In this document: piece by piece, positions 60,735 through 64,000 of the stretch
Layout of the letters: every line of letters begins with the position of its first letter
Numbering within the stretch: the first letter of the stretch is position 1
Assembly (NCBI GenBank): GCA_964369685.1
Contig: CAYJFB010000004.1
Location: 62,001-126,000, forward strand
Source: Avidesulfovibrio sp964369685
GTDB taxonomy: Bacteria; Desulfobacterota; Desulfovibrionia; Desulfovibrionales; Desulfovibrionaceae
DNA length: 64,000 nucleotides
Direction: 5' to 3'
The notes under the pieces: generated by a model
Databases searched by the model: none
What the model saw: only the letters and a program-made list of their open reading frames with translations
Told to the model about the DNA's origin: nothing
Made by a program: the position numbers and the translations under genes

Positions 60735-62183
60735 ATGACAAACAGTAATACTCTTGCAGAGACAAATACTGTCGAAACCAAAAAACGGACAGTCAATCAT
60801 CCTTATTTGGCATTGATCATCATGGTTATCATCACCAGTATATCCACGTATTTTATTCCTGCGGGTGTTTTTAAGCGCGTAGTGGATGAAGCGACAGGCC
60901 GTACCGTTGTTGATCCCTCTTCTTTTCAGTTCGTTGAATCGCACCCCACGGGGATTGGCGATTTTTTTATGTCTTTTCCCTCAGGCTTTTTGAGCTCGGC
61001 AAGTATCATTGGTTCGGTTTTGTTTGTGGGCGGTTCTTTTGCTGTCCTCCGCGGTATGGGGATTATTGATATTGCGGTGGATGCCATCAGAAAAATGGGC
61101 AAACGCACAGGCATTATTCCTATCACGCTTGTGATCATGACTTTTTTGTTTTTGGAGACAGGATTTTCCGGTTGGCGTGATTTAGATGTGATTTTTATCA
61201 CTGTTGCCATTCCTATCTGCTTATCTCTGGGTTATGATACCGCCGCGGCTTTGGGTATGGTATTGATTGCTTCATGTGCCGGGTTCTCTGCCAGTATTGC
61301 CAATGCATATTCTATTGGTATTTTGCAGAGTTTGGCCGGCTTACCCATGTTTTCGGCAATGGGTTATCGTCTTATGGTTGGAGTTGTGTTCTTCATTGCC
61401 GGTGTTTTCTTTATCATTCGGTATTTGAAGAAGATTGAAAAAGATCCCACAAAAGCACTCATGTACGGCACCAATGTCGATGAGTTGAACCGAGAGCAGT
61501 TTTTAGGCTCCGGCGATACAGATGTTCCCGAATTTACATTGCGCAAAAAATTGGCGGCAATAACATGGGTTGGACTTTTTATTTATTTTATCTACGGCGC
61601 AATTTCTCTTGGCTTTGGTTTTAACCAGATTTCTGCTGTCTTCATGGCGATGAACTTCGTTCCGGGGCTTATCGGCGGTTTAAAACCCAATGAAATCTGC
61701 GAGTATATGACTCAGGGAGCAAAAGAAATGCTTCCCACAGCAATGATTTTACTCTTTGCTCGTTCCATTCTGGTCATCATGGAGCAAGCACAAATTATTG
61801 ATACGATTATTTATGGTTTGTCGGGAATGGTGCAAGGTCTTCATGAAGGCTTTGCGGCTGTTATGATTTATGTTGTACAGACAATGATTAATTTTGTGAT
61901 TCCTTCGGGTAGCGGTCAAGCTGTCGTGACAGGACCGATCATCATTCCGTTGGGCGACATTGCCGAGGTGAATCGTCAGGTGACCGCTATGGCATCTGCT
62001 ATGGGTGACGGCATAACAAACTATCTCTATCCATCTAATGGCATCCTTATGGGTGTGCTTGCGATTGCCAAAATACCTTGGTCAAAATGGGTCAAATTCT
62101 TCTTCCCTTTATTTGTGTTTTATGCAGTCCTGGCAGCGGTCTTTATTTATATTGCCCAAGTAATCAACCTCGGCCCATTCTAA
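60735..62183 (+). CDS. YfcC/DcuC-family carboxylate or amino acid carrier
   Basis: 482-residue carrier of the C4-dicarboxylate anaerobic carrier/YfcC family (PF03606-like) with about 12 hydrophobic helices. The start at 60735 follows GGAGG; a frame starting at 60696 adds a soluble tail without a ribosome site. YFIPAGVFKRVVDEATGRTV near the N-terminus and FVIPSGSGQAVVTGPIIIPL in the second half are family signatures. Members transport dicarboxylates or basic amino acids. Being embedded in a dicarboxylate-type cluster, it is the likely uptake system for the pathway's substrate. A terminator follows. Confidence 0.88.
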   Translation: MTNSNTLAETNTVETKKRTVNHPYLALIIMVIITSISTYFIPAGVFKRVVDEATGRTVVDPSSFQFVESHPTGIGDFFMSFPSGFLSSASIIGSVLFVGGSFAVLRGMGIIDIAVDAIRKMGKRTGIIPITLVIMTFLFLETGFSGWRDLDVIFITVAIPICLSLGYDTAAALGMVLIASCAGFSASIANAYSIGILQSLAGLPMFSAMGYRLMVGVVFFIAGVFFIIRYLKKIEKDPTKALMYGTNVDELNREQFLGSGDTDVPEFTLRKKLAAITWVGLFIYFIYGAISLGFGFNQISAVFMAMNFVPGLIGGLKPNEICEYMTQGAKEMLPTAMILLFARSILVIMEQAQIIDTIIYGLSGMVQGLHEGFAAVMIYVVQTMINFVIPSGSGQAVVTGPIIIPLGDIAEVNRQVTAMASAMGDGITNYLYPSNGILMGVLAIAKIPWSKWVKFFFPLFVFYAVLAAVFIYIAQVINLGPF

Positions 62184-62202
62184 GATTTTAACGATACTTT
62201 TC

Positions 62203-62236
62203 TTTTTTTGGGGGGGATTATCTCCCCCAAAAAAAA
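62203..62236 (+). terminator. Terminator after the carrier gene
   Basis: T7G7 run paired with C5A8 across an ATTATCT loop. The core GGGGGGGATTATC is shared with the hairpin at 10044-10062 upstream of dsrM. Confidence 0.8.
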
Positions 62237-62288
62237 TTTATATTTTTTTAGCTTTTACAAGGTACTAGCCTTATAAGGAATACTGATT

Positions 62289-63473
62289 ATGCACCCACAA
62301 ATGACTCCTTACAGAGTGTGTATTCATCGTGGTGGAACAAGTAAAGGCATTTTTATTAATGAAAATGAGCTGCCCAAAGATCGAGAAGAAAGAAATGCGG
62401 TTATCAGAGCCATTTTTGGCAGTCCTGATATCAGACAGATTGACGGTCTTGGCGGTGCGGAAGTTTTAACAAGCAAGCTTGCCATTATCGGTCCTTCGAC
62501 AAAAGAGGGTTGTGATGTTGATTATACGTTTGCGCAAGTGAGTTTTGACAATGAGATCGTCGACTTTGGCGGCAACTGTGGAAACATTTCCGCAGGTGTC
62601 GGTGCGTATGCCATTGATGAGGGGCTGGTACCCATTACCTATCCTGTCACGAAGGTAAAAATCCACCAAGTCAACACCGATTGTATCCTTGAAGCCGATG
62701 TCGAAGTGTTTGATGGTAAAGCGTGTGTTGATGGTGATTGCCGTATTGACGGCGTTCCGGGAACAGGCAGTAAGATACTGTTGGATTTTTATGATACGGC
62801 AGGTTCTACAACAAAAAAGGTTTTACCGACGGGCAGTGTGACCGACATTGTTACAACAAAAAATTTTGGTGACTTTGAAGTTTCCATAGTGGATGCGGGC
62901 AATGTTCTTGTTTTTATTACGGCAGAAGCTTTTGGCATTCAAGGCACGGAATCTGCCATGGAACTGGAAGGCAACAGAACACTTATGAACAAACTTGAAG
63001 AAATTCGTTCTGCTGCCGCTGTTAAAGCAGGTATGTTTCAAACAACGGAAGAAGCAACCGCGATGCCTTATAATCCGTTTTTTGCTATTGTGAGCAAGCC
63101 TGCCGAGTATACGCATGGTATAAAGAATAGCGTTGTTAAAGCAGAAGAAGTGGATATCGTCTCGCGATTGAGTTTCATGTTACACATGCACAAAACATAT
63201 CCCGGCACAGGGACGGTGGCAACAGGTGCTGCAGCACGCATTGAAGGTACGGTTGTGTATAATATGCTCAGTGAAGAAGCGAAAAAACATGAAATTTTGA
63301 GGATAGGACATCCCAGTGGAGTCATCACCGTCAAAGCTGTCAGAGATACACCTAAAGCGACATCTACAGAAAATCACAGTTCATCTATCTCATTTAAACA
63401 TTTGGCATATGAAAGAACCGCCAGAAGAATTATGGATGGGATTGTGTATGTAAGAAACTCTATAATTCGATAA
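62289..63473 (+). CDS. PrpF-family isomerase (methylitaconate/aconitate isomerase-like)
   Basis: 394-residue protein of the PrpF fold, which includes the 2-methylaconitate cis-trans isomerase accessory PrpF and 3-methylitaconate delta-isomerase (Mii). HRGGTSKGIF at the N-terminus and FGGNCGNISAGVGAYAI are family signatures. Lys63 (in TSKLAIIG) and Cys97 (in GGNCGN) fall where Mii and PrpF have their catalytic Lys and Cys. Family members move the double bond of itaconate- or aconitate-like acids; itaconate to citraconate would feed the hydratase pair. A terminator separates it from the carrier, so it may have its own promoter, but the strand and context agree. Confidence 0.9.
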   Translation: MHPQMTPYRVCIHRGGTSKGIFINENELPKDREERNAVIRAIFGSPDIRQIDGLGGAEVLTSKLAIIGPSTKEGCDVDYTFAQVSFDNEIVDFGGNCGNISAGVGAYAIDEGLVPITYPVTKVKIHQVNTDCILEADVEVFDGKACVDGDCRIDGVPGTGSKILLDFYDTAGSTTKKVLPTGSVTDIVTTKNFGDFEVSIVDAGNVLVFITAEAFGIQGTESAMELEGNRTLMNKLEEIRSAAAVKAGMFQTTEEATAMPYNPFFAIVSKPAEYTHGIKNSVVKAEEVDIVSRLSFMLHMHKTYPGTGTVATGAAARIEGTVVYNMLSEEAKKHEILRIGHPSGVITVKAVRDTPKATSTENHSSSISFKHLAYERTARRIMDGIVYVRNSIIR

Positions 63474-63600
63474 TATAATAACGCAGCCTCCCTAAAGAAG
63501 GTACTCGCTTGTTCCGGGGGAGGGCATTCAAAAGGTGGGGCATAGAGCATTTCGGTTTTTTGACAAGGTTGAATGTGAACACGCTCTAAAAGAGTGAAAA

Positions 63601-63627
63601 GGCGTTATATCGCTATGATATAACGCC
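63601..63627. terminator. Terminator hairpin between PrpF and the right-edge gene
   Basis: Perfect 10-bp stem GGCGTTATAT (63601-63610) with ATATAACGCC (63618-63627); on minus a CTTTT run follows, so it best fits the edge gene, though it may serve both. Confidence 0.75.
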
Positions 63628-63649
63628 CGACACGAGGAAGACTTGTATA

Positions 63650-64000
63650 TCAATCTTCTTGGAGGTATGTATAGCTCTCAAAAATATCAAGAATGTCACA
63701 TAAACTTGTCATCATGATTCCGGATATTGCTTCCAAAAATTGTGTTGATGTTTGTTTGTCAACACCTTTTCCAATGACTTTATGAATAAAAAATGTAGGA
63801 CATTGTTGTTGTTCATTATTTGTTAAATATTCAACATATTCCGTAAGTGTTTCATTCATAAACAATTCAAAAGGAACATTACACGATTCAAAATCATGCA
63901 TAATCTCTCGAGTAACTTCAATATACTGACTCATGGTTTTTGAAGTCATACGTCCCATCATTGCATACAAAACACTTGCATGTATAAATCCGTACCATTC
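63650..64000 (-). CDS. Hypothetical protein, 5' end outside the window
   Basis: The minus-strand frame is open from its stop at 63650 to the window edge, so the N-terminus is missing; at least 116 residues are visible. The visible part is soluble, helical and rich in Met, Thr and Glu (ending ILDIFESYTYLQED). A TTG-based start at 63970 is possible but unnecessary, since the frame continues through it. I do not recognise a family. The terminator hairpin at 63601-63627 lies just downstream. Confidence 0.6.
   Translation of the reverse strand, partial: EWYGFIHASVLYAMMGRMTSKTMSQYIEVTREIMHDFESCNVPFELFMNETLTEYVEYLTNNEQQQCPTFFIHKVIGKGVDKQTSTQFLEAISGIMMTSLCDILDIFESYTYLQED

Noticed and set aside
57711..63473. 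Methylcitrate cycle (prp) operon
   Set aside because: PrpB lyase, PrpC synthase and AcnD-length aconitase are absent; only the PrpD-like and PrpF-like families are shared.

Overview
This window comes from a Gram-negative, anaerobic, sulfite-respiring bacterium, most likely a moderately AT-rich member of the Desulfovibrionaceae. Direct evidence is a complete dsrMKJOP operon (10.1-15.3 kb), a class I (anaerobe-type) hybrid cluster protein, a Desulfovibrio-style long sulfate-exporter-family protein and an LPS heptose epimerase. Sat, Apr and DsrAB are not in the window, so sulfate reduction itself cannot be read from it. Urease, urea transport and a candidate itaconate/citraconate catabolic cluster would suit a gut lineage related to Bilophila, Lawsonia or Taurinivorans. 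That placement is inference.

Layout. 0-9.8 kb: a branched-chain amino acid-type binding protein, a YeiH-family membrane protein with a periplasmic coiled-coil insert, a TMEM43-family protein, a small secreted Cys protein, hldD, RNase P RNA, a CDF metal exporter, a GNAT enzyme and an RsbRD-N-like protein. 9.97-15.3 kb: a nested palindromic element followed by dsrMKJOP, which links the menaquinone pool and periplasmic haem/FeS proteins to cytoplasmic sulfite reduction through DsrC. 15.3-18.4 kb (minus): rpoN-hpf-rapZ. 18.7-30.6 kb: housekeeping genes (hom, a CoA transferase, a cation/proton antiporter, a hydroxyacid dehydrogenase, rsmD-coaD-miaA, a fused lipB-lipA gene, a PLP amino-acid decarboxylase and speE). 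30.8-37.7 kb: a chemoreceptor, two glycosyltransferases, cutA and a PfkB kinase.

38.1-48.7 kb (minus): one urea utilisation locus. It reads cytidylate-kinase-like gene, urtABCDE, a fused ureA/ureB gene, ureC, ureE, ureF, ureG, ureD. The transporter imports urea, the urease splits it and the accessory proteins insert nickel. Two strong dyads sit upstream of the first gene. 49.4-53.2 kb: hcp, an RTX-like repeat protein and a Crp/Fnr regulator.

53.5-63.5 kb: a compact plus-strand catabolic cluster, divergent from the Crp/Fnr gene. It encodes a class III CoA transferase, an aconitase-family large and small subunit pair, an HMG-CoA-lyase-like aldolase, two MmgE/PrpD proteins, a DcuC/YfcC-type carboxylate carrier and a PrpF/methylitaconate-isomerase-like protein. 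The combination supports a hypothesis: an unsaturated dicarboxylate (itaconate or citraconate) is imported, isomerised, hydrated to citramalate, activated with CoA and cleaved to acetyl-CoA and pyruvate. The shared regulatory gap carries a perfect 19-bp direct repeat, and the cluster holds a family of 14-bp GC-rich repeats, some inside coding sequence. This is the most promising undescribed system in the window. The last gene, on the minus strand, runs off the right edge.
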